This document shows, in pieces, positions 1 through 12,500 of a DNA stretch of 64,000 nucleotides (within the stretch, counting starts at the first letter, position 1; each line of letters starts with the position of its first letter). The stretch comes from Agrypnia vestita. Taxonomy: Eukaryota > Arthropoda > Insecta > Trichoptera > Phryganeidae. Position numbers and translations under genes: made by a program. Below the pieces are notes generated by a model, which saw only the letters and a list, made by a program, of their open reading frames with translations, had not been told where the DNA came from and made no database searches. Location: positions 1-64,000 of the forward strand of contig JADDOH010010175.1 of assembly GCA_016648135.1 (NCBI GenBank), written 5' to 3'.

Positions 1-28
1 GGTCCGCCGATTTAGTTTTTATTCTTAA

Positions 29-30
<2 letters not shown>

Positions 31-59
<29 letters not shown>

Positions 60-77
60 ATTATTATTATTATTAAT
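31..77. repeat. (ATT)n microsatellite
   Basis: A run of ATT/TTA triplets with one interruption, directly before the first tandem array. No gene is visible in 1-106. Confidence 0.9.
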
Positions 78-106
78 TAATTACACGGCTTAATAGCCTT
101 TTACAA

Positions 107-567
107 CAGGTTTATACATAATTAAAATACAACAAACGATTAAATGTAAAAGAAAAATAAAGGGTATAAATGTAAAAGGTATATATACATAGTTTAGAAA
201 TAATGAGGTTAGACATGTATGTAAAAAAAAAAAGGTATATATGCAAAAAGTGTAAAGTAGCAGGTTTATACATAATTAAAATACAACAAACGATTAAATG
301 TAAAAGAAAAATAAAGGGTATAAATGTAGAAAGGTATATATATATACATAGTTTAAACATAATGAGGTTAGAAATATATGTAAAAAAAAGTATATATGCA
401 AAAGTGTAAGGTAGCAGGTTTATACATAATTAAAATACAACAAACGATTAAATGTAAAAGAAAAATAAAGGGTATAGATGTAAAAGGTATATATACATAA
501 TTTAAACATAATGAGGTTAGACATTTATGTAAAAAAAAAAAGTATATATGCGAAAGGTGTAAGTAGT
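107..567. repeat. 154-bp tandem repeat, three copies
   Basis: Units start at 107, 261 and 415 with CAGGTTTATACATAATTAAA. The spacing is exactly 154 bp twice, and the units are close to identical apart from small A-run length changes. Short reading frames inside are by-products of the repeat. Near-identity suggests recent expansion. Confidence 0.9.
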
Positions 568-1339
568 GATCTCAGAAATTTTTACTCACCGATAATATAG
601 CAATATTAAATTTGAATAGCCAGCTATATATATATAAAAAAATTTAAGACATTATATAAAAATTTAATATTTTGAAAAGAAATGATCATATAGTGTTTTT
701 TTAATTTTGAGAGAGATAGATTTAAAATGTCGACATATGTAGGTAGTTCATTGCCAAGTTTGTGCATTGATAACAAAATTATATTATTCTTAATATGATG
801 TAATGAATATGGTTGCATGATTGACATCTTCGTCGACAGTCTGGAGAAAGTAAAGTTTACACTTAAAGAGGCAATACTGCTTCGTTACTGACTTCAGCTG
901 TTAATATGTAATGGTGGGTAATATATATTTTTCGTACACATTGCCGCTTTGTACTTTATATTTTTAATTTCTGTACTCATGTTTCGGTGCTATTCCGGTA
1001 CTTTTAATAATTTGCTACTTGTAATTTATATTGTTTAATGTGTGTTCTTTTAATTTTATGATATATTTTTCCATGTAAAAGTCTATACGCATTGCTGCTC
1101 GTTACCTACTCTACATTTTTAATTTTTATACTCATGATTTGGTGCTATTCCTGAAACTTTTGATGTATGTGCTTTTTGAAATTTATTTTATACTCTTTAT
1201 GTAAAAGCCTAATGGTCGTAACCAAATAAATAAAAAAATAAAAAAATAATTTTATTATCATCTCGAATATTTGATATCCACCCTCCGGCAAATTTTAATA
1301 TAGTTTAAATCATTTTAATATAATTTATCATTTTAATAT
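568..1339. other. AT-rich spacer, no gene seen
   Basis: AT-rich DNA with A/T runs. A weak echo, 'TGGTGCTATTCC' at about 1140 and a similar 'CGGTGCTATTCC' at about 986, together with 'GTAAAAG' at 1074 and 1201, suggests an old duplication of about 150 bp. No coding signal was seen on either strand. Confidence 0.6.
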
Positions 1340-4020
1340 AGTTTAGGAATGACGGGATTCTGTAATTTCTACGAGTATAAACAACCCCAATCTTACCAAA
1401 TCCATTTTATGTAGTGAAAGACGCGGGACTTATATTCTCCCTAAAATGTAAAATGAACCCGGTCTAGATGAGGCATCCTTATTTAGTTTCAGGACAACGA
1501 GGTTTACGCGTTCCACGAGGAATATGATATAACCCGATCTAAACGAAGGTAATTTTATACAATTTTAGGACAACGGAACTTACAAATTTCATAAAGTATA
1601 TCGTGAAGCCAATCTAGGCGGAGACACTACGTATATTTTAAACAGAGTAAGAGTTTAAATTTTACCATCAAGTCTAATACACCGCAAGAATGTCCTAGGC
1701 ATAGTAAACAAAATAGCGGTCAAAACTGTAGTGTTTCTATGTTCACACGTTTAGCTCAACACGAATATTATAAGTTTCACAGTTATAATACAAGACGCGA
1801 ATTCCTAAACGAATCATTTTAAAATAGTTCTAATTGGAATCTACATGTTTCATATTTATTAAATGAAGGCGCGAATTCTAAACGAAACACTAACATTGTT
1901 TAAAACGGGACCCTATATTTATATATGCTTAAAATGAAACGCGAATTCCCGAACGATAGCATTTTATATAACTAAATGTAACGAAATCTTATATAGTTTA
2001 TAAATAAGAAGACCCGGCCCCAGGCGGTTTTTATATATTTTCAATATAACGAGGTCCTATAACATCTTTATAAGTATAATACAACCCCGGTCTAACGAAA
2101 CAATGTACTAGAAGTTTTTATATGTTTGAATACATGATATACGTTTTTTTTTATACACGTTTTTATACGCGAGATTTACGTCTTCGTACAATACGAAGTA
2201 CCCCAAATTATACAATCGCGAAGTTATAACCAGAACTAATTGAAACATTTTTTCATAGTTTAAGTCCGCGAGGCAAATATCTTTCATAAAATATAAAATA
2301 CCCGAATCAAATTAAACATATTTTTACCTTATAGGCTTTCCCCAACGCGCGTAATAATCCCGGCCACATGAAACGGTTTTATATGTTTTAATAGCGCGGG
2401 ACCTATGTTTTCCTATATAATATAAGATAACCCGGGCCGAACGAAAGCAATTTTATATACTTTATAAAATGGTGAGACTTGTACATCTGTAAAACCGTAA
2501 ATAAACCCCGACCCTCACGAGATTATTTTATATAATTTTTTAGAATAATGAAATCTTATACATCTGTGAAATTGTAAATAAACCCCGATCTCCATAATTT
2601 TAAACGAAATGAAAATCTAGATTATTATAGGCTAAATCATGACGTATTTTTTTAATCCCTGAATTTATTCGCTATAATTTTAACGGACTCTTAATATTAA
2701 ACATAAACAAAAGATTATTAAAATAACTAAATATTCTTTCAATAACTAAAATAAATCCGGTCTAATCGAAACATTTCATATAACGAAATATTATATGCCT
2801 TACAAATGTAAAATTAAAATGAGACCTCGCGTATTTGGCAAAAGATAGGTATTTTTATAAGACTTATTTAAAATCGAATCTGTTAGTAACAACTCCCTTT
2901 TTCTTTTTACAACTTCCCGAACTTTCCCCAATAGCGCGGGACCTATGTTTTCCTATATAATACAAGATAACCCGGGCCGAACGGAAGCAATTTTATATAC
3001 TTTATAAAATAGTGAAACTTGTACTTCTGTAAAACCGCAAATAAACCCCGACCCCCACGAGACTATTTTATATAATTTTTTAGAATAATGAAATCTCATA
3101 CATCTGTAAAATTGTAAATAAACCCCGATTCTCACGGAATTACTCTATATAATTTTAAACGAAATGAAAATCTAGATTATTATGGGCTGAACCTGATACC
3201 CCGCGAGATCAGCTATATATTTTTCACTAAACGTATTTTAATCCCAGAATTTATTCGCTATAATTTTAACGGACTCTTACTATTAAACATAAACAAGAGA
3301 AATTATTAAAATAAACTAAATATTCTTTCGATAACTAAAATAAACCCGGTCTAATCGAAACATTTCATATAACGAAATATTATATGCCTTACAAATGTAA
3401 AAATTAAAATGTGACCAAGTTAAATTAATTAAATTTTAGCAAAAATAGGTAATTTTATAAGACTTATTTAAAATCGAATCTGTTAGTAACAACCCTTTTA
3501 TCTTTTAACAATTTCCCGCGTGTTTAGCATAAAATAGGTATCTTTATAACGCACAGCTAGTTTCCAGAGATCCGCCAATACTATACTTAGTAAAACGAGA
3601 ATTTAACTAAATTTGAACTCTACCGTTTCCTGAAATTCTGCGAATATTATTCTGTGAACCTAGTAAGACGACAAAAATAATTAACTTTATAGAACATAGT
3701 GATTTCCGAAGTTCCGATATGCCAGATTAATTACCTTTATAAAATAAAATCAATCCCGTACTCTGAGTTAAAACTCTTTTAACAGGACCTCGCGTATTTA
3801 GCATAAGATAGGTATTTTTACAAGATTTATTAACAATTTCCCGCGTGTTTAGCATAAAATAGGTATCTTTATAACGCACAGCTAGTTTCCGGAGATCTGC
3901 AAATATCAGTTCTATATATGCCGGACTAATCAACTTAATAAAGCGCAGTAATTTCCGAAGTTCTAATATGCCAAATTAATTACCCTTTATAAAATAAAAT
4001 CAAACCCGTACCCCCCTTTT
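1340..4020. repeat. Degenerate repeat field with internal 540-bp duplication
   Basis: A 2.7-kb stretch built from diverged copies of a module carrying a 'ACCCGGTCTAANCGAAA' type box followed by TTTTATATA and 'GCGGGACCTATNTTTTCC'. The box recurs about 10 times, roughly every 70-200 bp (for example near 1460, 1533, 2087, 2430, 2755, 2970 and 3345). Higher-order copies: 2391-2930 and 2931-3530 are direct repeats 540 bp apart. About 85 bp starting at 3507 recur at 3832 (325-bp spacing), and the 3702 region recurs at 3951. No transposase, TIR or LTR was recognised; a decayed satellite or the body of an unknown element are both possible. Confidence 0.75.
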
Positions 4021-5977
4021 CTTTTAACGTGAGCAACCAACAATGTCGAAGAGTATATTTACCCGTACACAATTTCACTAGAAATTAAACTATAATTTTC
4101 ACCCACTGAGACACTCTAAGTCGACGGTAATTATCACTCACGGTAATTATCACTCAAAAAACAACCGACGCAGATTTTGCGCTCTCGTAGACCGTCACCA
4201 ACTCCCTGATTTCTGCTGTGTCTTGACATTTTAAACCCCCCCTAGCAGCCAAAGGTCCTAAGTCGTGTGTTTCCAGGATTTTCAATATCCTACTTTCCTT
4301 GAAACCTAAATCTTTGTTCCTAAGATTCAATTTGGCAAAAAAAAACCATATCTCCACTCGGATATGTCAGTTGATCCCACCTCCTGTTGCCGTCTCTGTC
4401 TCCATCCCCGTGCCTATTTGGGACGGACTCAGTGGCTTCGGACGAATTGAACTCGCTTCACAAGCGCGATAATTAATTTTTAATATTTAATTTCTAAGTT
4501 CAGTCCATATTGTCGTTTGATCAACCGTAACTACAATCTATCGGGTACTCCCCTAATCATAGTTGATGTTTCTTCATTATCTACCATTATTATGCCCCGT
4601 TCCCTCGTATTTCCACTCGTCTTTATCGGAAATTTAACGTTTCTTGGCCGCTATATCATGGGATCAATTTCCATATATTCACCACGTGCACACTGCATAC
4701 CTAGATATAACAATCATCCAAAGGCACTATACCTAATTTTAAATTAATTTTGGGCGATCTTTTCTCGTGGGTCCCCAATGAATCCTGTCTTTTGGCCGCG
4801 ACTCTCCGCGCACAGGGACGTATTAGCTCCCTCCGTTGCGGAATTTAAACATAATTTGTAACCATTTATTATTATTTTTATTGGCAGTAAGATTGATCCA
4901 CAAAGTAACTATGTTACATAGACAGTGAATATTCTCGAACAATATAATACTGGAAGAGTACTATTCGCTATAACACAATAAACTATTAATGTAAGTTAAA
5001 TTAAATTTTTAAATTCAGTGGAAGATTTTTAAGATCGTTTTGCTTTTAATTTTTTTCCCAAAACAAAATAAATAAACAAATAAATAAACACACAGATACA
5101 CACTCACACAACCCACTATTGGACATGTTTTTATTATTCTTTTATCGATTGTATGTATGTGTTTTCGCGTAATTGGCCCAAAACTCTGTGCATCAATTAT
5201 TGTCTTTTCTTCAAAGATTGATTAATTATATGGCTGTAAGAAACCCAATAAATGAAAACAAATAAAACAAATAAGTAAATAAACCTCCAGTGCCGCAGGC
5301 AAGGCGTCGGATTAATTCAGTGCTCATTCATTGCCAAGGCACTGGACGCCTCCGCTGATAACTATATACCGCTCACCATGTTCTTAGAGGTGTGTTGAAA
5401 GATTGCTAGTATCTGTCGAATCGGTCTCAAGTAGTTGTCTGTATTTGTACGTTTATCATTATTACATGCTCTTGCTATATCCGTTCCACTTCACATTATT
5501 GTTCCTCCCGTCTTCGAATTTCTATCACACTATGTTCTCCTATGTTTTTGGTACTTATATGCTTGCTTTTTACTTGCATTTACTCCTATATATATTTGTT
5601 TCATTTATCCATCCATCTATAAGATCCCCATACGCTTTATCCTTTTATTTCATGTGTATATGGGCCGCAAATTCATATTATTTTATTTACAATATTCTTA
5701 TCTAGATACACTTGTTCCAATTATGTTTTGTGGTTATTACTACCAAACCCGGCGAAATCTGAGCTAGAATAGCCATTCGTATACACGTTACCCGTCCTGT
5801 TGAAACTACGCTAACGTCGGACAGGTTTGTAGTGATTACATAGTTAATATATTGTATCTATATTCGAGTATATTATTTTCTTGTCGTGCCATTAATATGC
5901 TTACACGTTATCGTTATCTCTTTCCTAACTGTATATACCGTCATTGCACAATTACCTATCTGTTGTAAAAGCCTGAA
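4021..5977. other. Intergenic sequence, no recognised gene
   Basis: Mixed-composition DNA. The 100- and 110-residue overlapping open frames at 5403-5767 are rich in Leu/Phe/Tyr, lack any recognised motif and look like chance frames in T-rich DNA. A short inverted pair, CCAGTGCC near 5287 and GGCACTGG near 5337, could form a hairpin. 'GGGCGATCTTTTCTCGTGGG' at 4752 resembles a stretch near 6358, so 4.75-6.4 kb may be one old repeat flanking the 108-bp array. Confidence 0.5.
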
Positions 5978-6296
5978 GAGCGTTAGTCTACAGATAAATA
6001 TAATAGAATTATAGTTAACTTTTCTACCCGCCTACGTTATTCGACTCCCGCGAAACGAAAATGAATCATTATTCGCTCCTCGATAGAGCGTCAGTCTACA
6101 GATAAATATAATGGAATTATAGTTAAATTTCCTATCTGCCTACGTTATCCGACTCCCGCGAAACGAAAATGAATCACCATTCGCTTCTCGACAGAGCGTT
6201 AGTCTACAGATAAATATAATGGAATTATAGTTAACTTTCCTATCTGCCTACGTTATCCGATTCCCGCGAAACGAAAATAAATCATTATCCGCTCAG
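5978..6296. repeat. 108-bp tandem repeat, three copies
   Basis: AGTCTACAGATAAATATAAT occurs at 5985, 6093 and 6201, an exact 108-bp period. Each unit ends with a GCGAAACGAAAATRAATCAY stretch and 'CGCTCCTCGA' or a close variant. Copies differ at only a few positions. No coding signal. Confidence 0.9.
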
Positions 6297-6942
6297 TTAA
6301 GGTCACCCCTCTGGTACATCGTATACGTTTTAATCCGTGTTATTACAAATTATTTATGGGCGTTTTCCTCTCGCGATCCCCCGATTAGACCTGCCTTCCT
6401 TAGTTTTGCTCAATATTCTGCCTCTCTGTTGCACGGGGATCCACTCGAGATGAAGATATACGGCTCTCAAACGATTTCAAAACCCGAGCAAAAAAGTCAA
6501 TAATTCAGAAACCTCGTGGAACTGTCAATATCATCGTCACCTTAGAGTAGACGTTAATCGGTTTTTTAACGGCCCTAAACGCAATAATCGCGACCCAAAT
6601 CTACGAAAGCCGTGTTCAGTATTTTTTTTGGGAAGCACATGTGGACCGCTCGGACCGCGCCGATCGTCAACCATTTGTACCAAACGCGGCTTTACCACAA
6701 GATTAATATGTTTTATAAGAATTGAATATTAACTGCTCGTAACCTATATCCGATCAATCGCTACTAACTCCGTCCCAATACTAGCGTTTCATCATCCCCA
6801 AATTTTTGTAGCGCCAATACTCCGCCAGGTGGGTTTAGCTCAATTTTTCCCGCGTAGCATTTAAATCATCTTAGAGTTCAAAATAAAATAATAAAATAAA
6901 ATAAAAAAAAAAAATCTATAGAAACAGGTGATTCATCACAAC

Positions 6943-7212
6943 ATTAACCCAGTTTACAAGACTGGAGATAAACATTGAATTGCAAATTACCAACCTGTAT
7001 CGCTTCTATCAAAAATAATTGAAAAAGTGGCGAAACACCGCATATTGATGTTTTTGAAAAAACATAATAGGTATTCTGTCAAACACCCAATGCAGATTTA
7101 GAGCAGAAATGGGTACCCAAAATGCAATAACATCTCTGAAGTAGTAACCAATTTGAACAACGGAATAAAATACTTGGTGTATTTTTAGATTTAGATGGTA
7201 TCTGCGTTTGAA
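6943..7212 (+). pseudogene. Jockey/CR1-type LINE reverse transcriptase remnant
   Basis: In one frame, 'INPVYKTGDKH*IANYQPVS' then 'LLSKIIEKVAKHRILMFLKK' is a clear match to the conserved N-terminal RT block of non-LTR elements (P-I-Y-K-x-G-D ... N-Y-R-P-I-S-L-L-S ... K-I-x-E-K). A later 'VFLDLDG' near 7182-7202 corresponds to the 'VFLDLxKAFD' catalytic block, reached after frame changes. It carries an internal stop and gaps, so it is a dead fragment. The flanks 6297-6942 and 7213-9195 hold no recognised gene. Confidence 0.75.
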
Positions 7213-9195
7213 TAATTTATCTTACCTCTTAATACGGGAAATAGGAAATTACAAAAAATTAAAAAAAACGTACTTGCACACCATCTAAGCAAGATCTAAA
7301 TTTTTATGCATAATAATAATAAAAATCCCTAATTATAATGATTCTTCTATCTACATTTCCTTGCATTCATATTCCACGAAATATTCATGTATACATTTAA
7401 TAACATATTTTAGGCTTGTAAGTGTATCTTTTCGTGCGTTCTTGGCGTTATCAAACGAAATTGACTTAAAATGGGATAATTCCGAGTCCACCTAAACTAA
7501 AAGTCTAATATTTACGCTACAAATTATGTAGGAACACTTTCTACTACGTATTGTCACGGAGAGCCCTCGTGACAGGACGAGTTGGTGCGTTGAGCGAGGT
7601 GGTTTAAACCGCACAATCAATATTTGTCATTATTTACACGAAATATTAATATCAAGACATGTCACTATTATTCAGTTATGTTCCTACTTAATTCTAGCTA
7701 ATTCACAAAACTTACTACCTACACAATTCGGTAAAATTGTATTTTTATCACTGGTAGAATAATTATATAACACTATACGTATATTTCAATGAAGAACGTA
7801 TTGAAACTCTCAAGAAAGAAAAAAAGCTAAAACAGATAAAGCTATTAGAAATTATTAAATTAAATATTTTGAGTTCTAAATTCTTCGCAACAGTTTTTAA
7901 ATTTTTTTTATTAGAGCCTAACAATTGGAGAACCTGGCAACTAGAGAAAATATGTGATGTTTACAAAATTACAAACAATTACAAAATCTCATTGCGTTTA
8001 TTTATTATACCTCTAAGCGATAAACAAAAAGTGCTCAATTATTCTACTATCTAAATATAAAATTTTAAAAAACATTACAGATAAAAAGTAAACATTATAC
8101 ACAAGATGATCCAGAAACAAGACATAAAGTAAAAAAATTTAACAAAAGTACTAAGCAAGCAATAACACAAAAAAATAGGAATGTCGAGGAACATAGAAGT
8201 GAAACATAAAGAAATATGTCAAATTATACACTAATAAAAACGGTCAAAAGACAGAACTAATGAAAAAGTTATTAAAAATAAGAGACTTATTTAGATTCTG
8301 GTAATTTTGTATTGTTTCTTATATTGTATTGTTGACTTTTATTTAATTTTTTAAGATTTACGTATTTAATTCATATATATATACCTATATATTCTGGTGT
8401 TTATAATTTATGATTTATAGGTATATATATATATTGATGCACCTACAGACAAATGTCCATGTGATATTTTGTGGGTCAGATATTGTAAAAATAAGTAAAA
8501 TGATAAATAAATTAAAAAAATAAAATATATATTATACTCTCTTCAAAATCTTCTAACACAATCGAAAAATATATAACGCAATGTATGTATCAGGTCCTTG
8601 CTATGAAATTGACGTTTTTTGTAGAAAAATTCAAACAATTTTTTTTTATAAAAATTATATATTAAATTATTTGAAGTATTGGCCATTGTTATCTATGTAC
8701 TGTTGGCCATTTTTATTTTTTCCGTGGTCGCAGACACAGAAATATCAAGGAAAAGCAAACAGCGTCAAAAAAAAAATAACTAACTTATTTTGAAAAGGGA
8801 ATTTTCTAGCTTGAATATGACTTTCATTTAAATTCTGAATTCCAAGTCAAATGCAAGATATCGAACTTCAAACTAGCCAGTATTAGAAAACGACAATTCC
8901 ATAGGAAAGAACCTTATGTGTTGCGAGGTGAAAATAACAGCGTTTACCTTAAAATTCCAAACCTGTGTAAATATCACATCGAGCGCTTGTTCGAGAGTTT
9001 TAACGGCTTCAGATAAAATTACAAATATTTTTAATTTCAATATTTATTGTGAAAAAATGACAAATATTTAATTCGTATTTTAAATTTATATAGTCCCTCT
9101 CTAATTATCCCTCGCTTGTTATTATTATTTCTTTTAAATTAAATTCCTTTTTGTAATCGGTGATTCCGTTGATTTTAATAAAATTCTTCGTGCAG
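7213..9195. other. Upstream flank of beat, no recognised gene
   Basis: AT-rich DNA. A palindromic TATATATATACC / GGTATATATATA pair lies at about 8375-8432. Short frames at 7869-8054 and 8581-8793 lack motifs. The promoter of the beat gene is presumably here or farther upstream, but I see no clear TATA plus initiator pair that I would commit to. Confidence 0.5.
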
Positions 9196-9547
9196 TGGCG
9201 CAACCCGCGGCCCGGCGCGCGGCGCGCAGCTCGGCCCGAGTGCCGGTGCCGGCGGGCGGCCTCCGCGGTCCGCTCGGGGCGCTCAGTTTCGCGGCGACCC
9301 CTCCGCGGCTCCACGCGTCCCGCTACGCCGAGCTACGACATGGATCTTACGTCTACAGAAAACGATTTTGCGCCGCAAATCTAGCCGTTACTCTGTTCGA
9401 ATTGATGGATAATTTTTGCAAAAAATAAATTTAATTTATCGATAATATTTCGCTTGTTAATATTTGTTTGTACATGACTTCTCGAAGGAAAGTGTGCCAC
9501 CCCATATTTAAGAAATAACTTTTATTGCCTCGAGTCGGAAACTTAAA
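9196..9547 (+). other. Candidate 5' UTR exon of beat with a GC-rich CpG block
   Basis: About 9196-9340 is very GC- and CpG-rich in otherwise AT-rich DNA. It begins directly after a splice-acceptor-like sequence (AAATTCTTCGTGCAG, ending 9195) and lies just upstream of the signal-peptide ATG. The simplest reading is a 5' UTR segment or a promoter-proximal CpG block continuous with exon 1. A plus-strand frame stays open to TAA at 9426-9428, with Arg/Ala/Pro-rich content that I do not recognise. It is out of frame with the ATG at 9548, so it could also be the last exon of an unrelated gene or just a by-product of composition. Confidence 0.4.
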
Positions 9548-9596
9548 ATGGGAGGGCTTAAGTGGATGTCGGCTGTTTTCATCATTGTTATACAAG
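9548..9596 (+). CDS. beat: beat exon 1: start codon and signal peptide
   Basis: Encodes MGGLKWMSAVFIIVIQ plus the first base of a Glu codon. Lys5 lies before a hydrophobic core (residues 6-15), as in a secretory signal peptide. The ATG at 9548 has a favourable context (AAAATGG), and an in-frame TAA at 9509-9511 lies upstream, so this is the first Met in frame; Met7 (9566) is a possible alternative. The donor is G|GTATTG at 9597, phase 1. The acceptor at 31801 restores the frame exactly (G|AA gives Glu). The exon is too short to stand out on its own; it is supported by the phase match and by every secreted Beat protein needing such a segment. Confidence 0.8.
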
Positions 9597-12500
9597 GTAT
9601 TGCACCACTCTAAATATTTTTTATTGAAATTGCGTGTGATTTTGCATTTATTTAAATAATATTTCTGCTAAACTTACACTTTTATATAACAATTTGACAG
9701 TAGTATCTTACTTGTTTGGTCTGAATAAAGATTCTCGTCTCATGATCGAGTGGTCGGGGTTCGAACCTCAATTCAGGAGACAATACATTTAGCCGTATTT
9801 TCATAGCACAATTACCTTGGCTCGTACTATGGTAGTATATGTGCCCGTGGTAAGAATCTAAACGAGACAGGCATTTCGTATAGTGTAGTATGCAATTTGT
9901 TCATTTTGTAACTTTTTTTTTTTTCGGTGTACATAATAGAGCCAATATAGGAAGAGAAGTGAAAAATAATAGAGAATTCTTTGTTTAATATACTTTACAT
10001 GATTTCAATTTATCCATTAATTTTTTTTTTATATTTCGGTCACGAGTTACGGCTGTTACTATAGCGCCATCTAGCGTAGCGTCTTGGAAGCATTTGTAAA
10101 TGATATTTTTACACAGAGAATTATGATTTTTTCATTTTATATTTAATTATTATTTTATACCTCATCATTATTCGCACCATCCGGTAGCATTAGTGATTGA
10201 CATTGTTACGAAATGAATTATGTTCTTTTGTTTTTATTATTTTATTTCATTATTATTTGCACCATCACCACCATAGATAATTATGTATTTTTATTTGATT
10301 TTGTTTTATAAGATACTTGATTGCCCGCTGACTTTTAGTTTAATTAATTAGATACTCGATGAATACACAGGTGTGTATTTGAAACACAATGATCAATTTT
10401 TTGACCAAGGAGAACAAAAACGTATTATATAATCGGAAGACATTGGATGTCCAAGGGTAATAAGTGCCTCACTATTTTTGGTACTCAATTTAGATAACAT
10501 TTCGTTCTCCAACCTTATCACGGGTTTCACAAGCAATACGAAATTGGATAGCGCGCTCGGAATGCTAACATTAGCGATTTACCTGTGATTATAATTGATG
10601 TAATCAAGTTTATTACAATATTTTTGTTCATAACTGAGCCCATTAGAGATGAAGTGGGCCAACTGACATCTTAAGAAAAAAATACACTCTCACATGCTAC
10701 ATAATCTTAAAGCACTGGTAGCAGTGAAGCATACAATTGAATTCAAACTAAAATAGTATATTTTCCTTAATTCAAAATATGAATATACTATCTTGTTTGA
10801 GTTGGAAGAATAAGGTGAAGTAAACTAGCTGCTTTTATTACTTTTGATAATCATAATTATTCAAAAATATTGTCCTGTTCTTTTATGTAGGTAACAAACA
10901 TTCATCTTAATTAAAAAAAATAATACACCTTAATTTATTATAAAAATAAATTTAAAATTTCGGAGTTAAAACTTGCAATTATAAAGTTTGACCATTTTGT
11001 CACTTTTTAACTTCGCGGTTCACTTCACTTCTCGTGCTCATTTGATCACCAAGAATTATATATTTTAATTGATGCATGTTACACATATTAGAATGAAAGG
11101 CAGATGCTTGTTTTCCATTTCAGCATCTATATACAGCTTCAACATATATTATACATGGATATGATATTAATTGGAATTTATATATACGTCAACCACCAGG
11201 ACGTTTTGTATGACTCATGCAAAAAAAATTCCCTCATTTGCACTATTCATTGGCTCAATGTAAAAGAAGAAGACCGATGATAAAAGAATGAGATGACCAT
11301 ACCAAAGCTTGTAATATATGTGTAGGTCAACCGCCGAGAAAATTATGTATGACTCGCGCAAAAATATATATGTTTCTCTCATTTGCATTACCATTGGCTC
11401 CATACAAAAGAAGAAGACAGATGATAAAAGAATGAGATGATCATATCAAAGCTCTCAGCGGTTGACCTATACATATGTGATCACGTATGTAATACACGTA
11501 TGATTATTTTGAAGCGATGTATTTTTTTTAATAGTGCGAACACGGAATACGTGTCACATCATTATTCTTATTATATTCAAATTAAGCTAAACGCTTATGC
11601 TATGAAAATAGGACTACCTTGCTGGTCTACTGGAATGGGGCTCAAACCATCGACCACTGGATCACTAGGCGAGAGCCAGCGAATCTACTACCTTAAATGT
11701 GAATTGGAGAATATTTCGAACTGTTTTTACTCCCTTTCTTTTAACCCGTTGCGTCTGATTGCTTGCTTGTCTGACGAAAAAACTTTGGATCGATTTTTAA
11801 CCCTTTTCCCGTGATCCAATCGAGCTGAAACTTTTCAAGCAAAGTCGTGGCGACGATCAAAAAGATCTGTCAAATTTTCGTTAAAAAAAATTAATAATTA
11901 TAGTATAATTTTGTATTTTTCAATTGTTTTTCAATACAACTCAGTAAGTTGTATGAAAATACTCCGACGCATCTGGTTGACACGAAAACCGAAAAAAAGA
12001 AAGGAAGTATTATAAAAACTTGGTTTTTATGGGTTATTTTTTCGTGTTATTGTCACTTTATAATATATATATTCGTAAAATAGTTTATCATTCATTAAGA
12101 AAGCATGACATATCCAGGTACCGACTCTGGACATGTCATGCTTTCTTAATGATCCGGTAGAATGGTAGAGATTGTGTACAATGAGTGTATCAGTGTGTCA
12201 GTTGCTATCCTTGCCGGGGTTGGTTGACGGCCGCAGGTCAGTAAGCAATGAAGTGGGACCCACAACAGATCTAGGGTCGTTCTACGAGCAAAAGTTCCTA
12301 TATCGGCCCTACACTTTCGCCATCCAGTCTGGCATTGTTTAATTGCTAAATCAGTTACGACGACGCAAAAACACTCGTGCGACGCGGCGAGGGAACTGCA
12401 CTAACCACTTCACTGTCTCTGGGGTGCGTTATGAAAATAATTTATCTAAAGAAAATAGCAGCAGGTACATAAAAATAAAATCACAAGTAAATAACAAAAT

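Noticed and set aside
112..409. Frames with internal peptide repeats
   Set aside because: Translation of the 154-bp tandem repeat.
5403..5767. Two overlapping frames of 100 and 110 residues
   Set aside because: T-rich chance frames with no motif and no splice signals.
11437..11814. 125-residue plus-strand frame
   Set aside because: Most of it is an antisense SINE.
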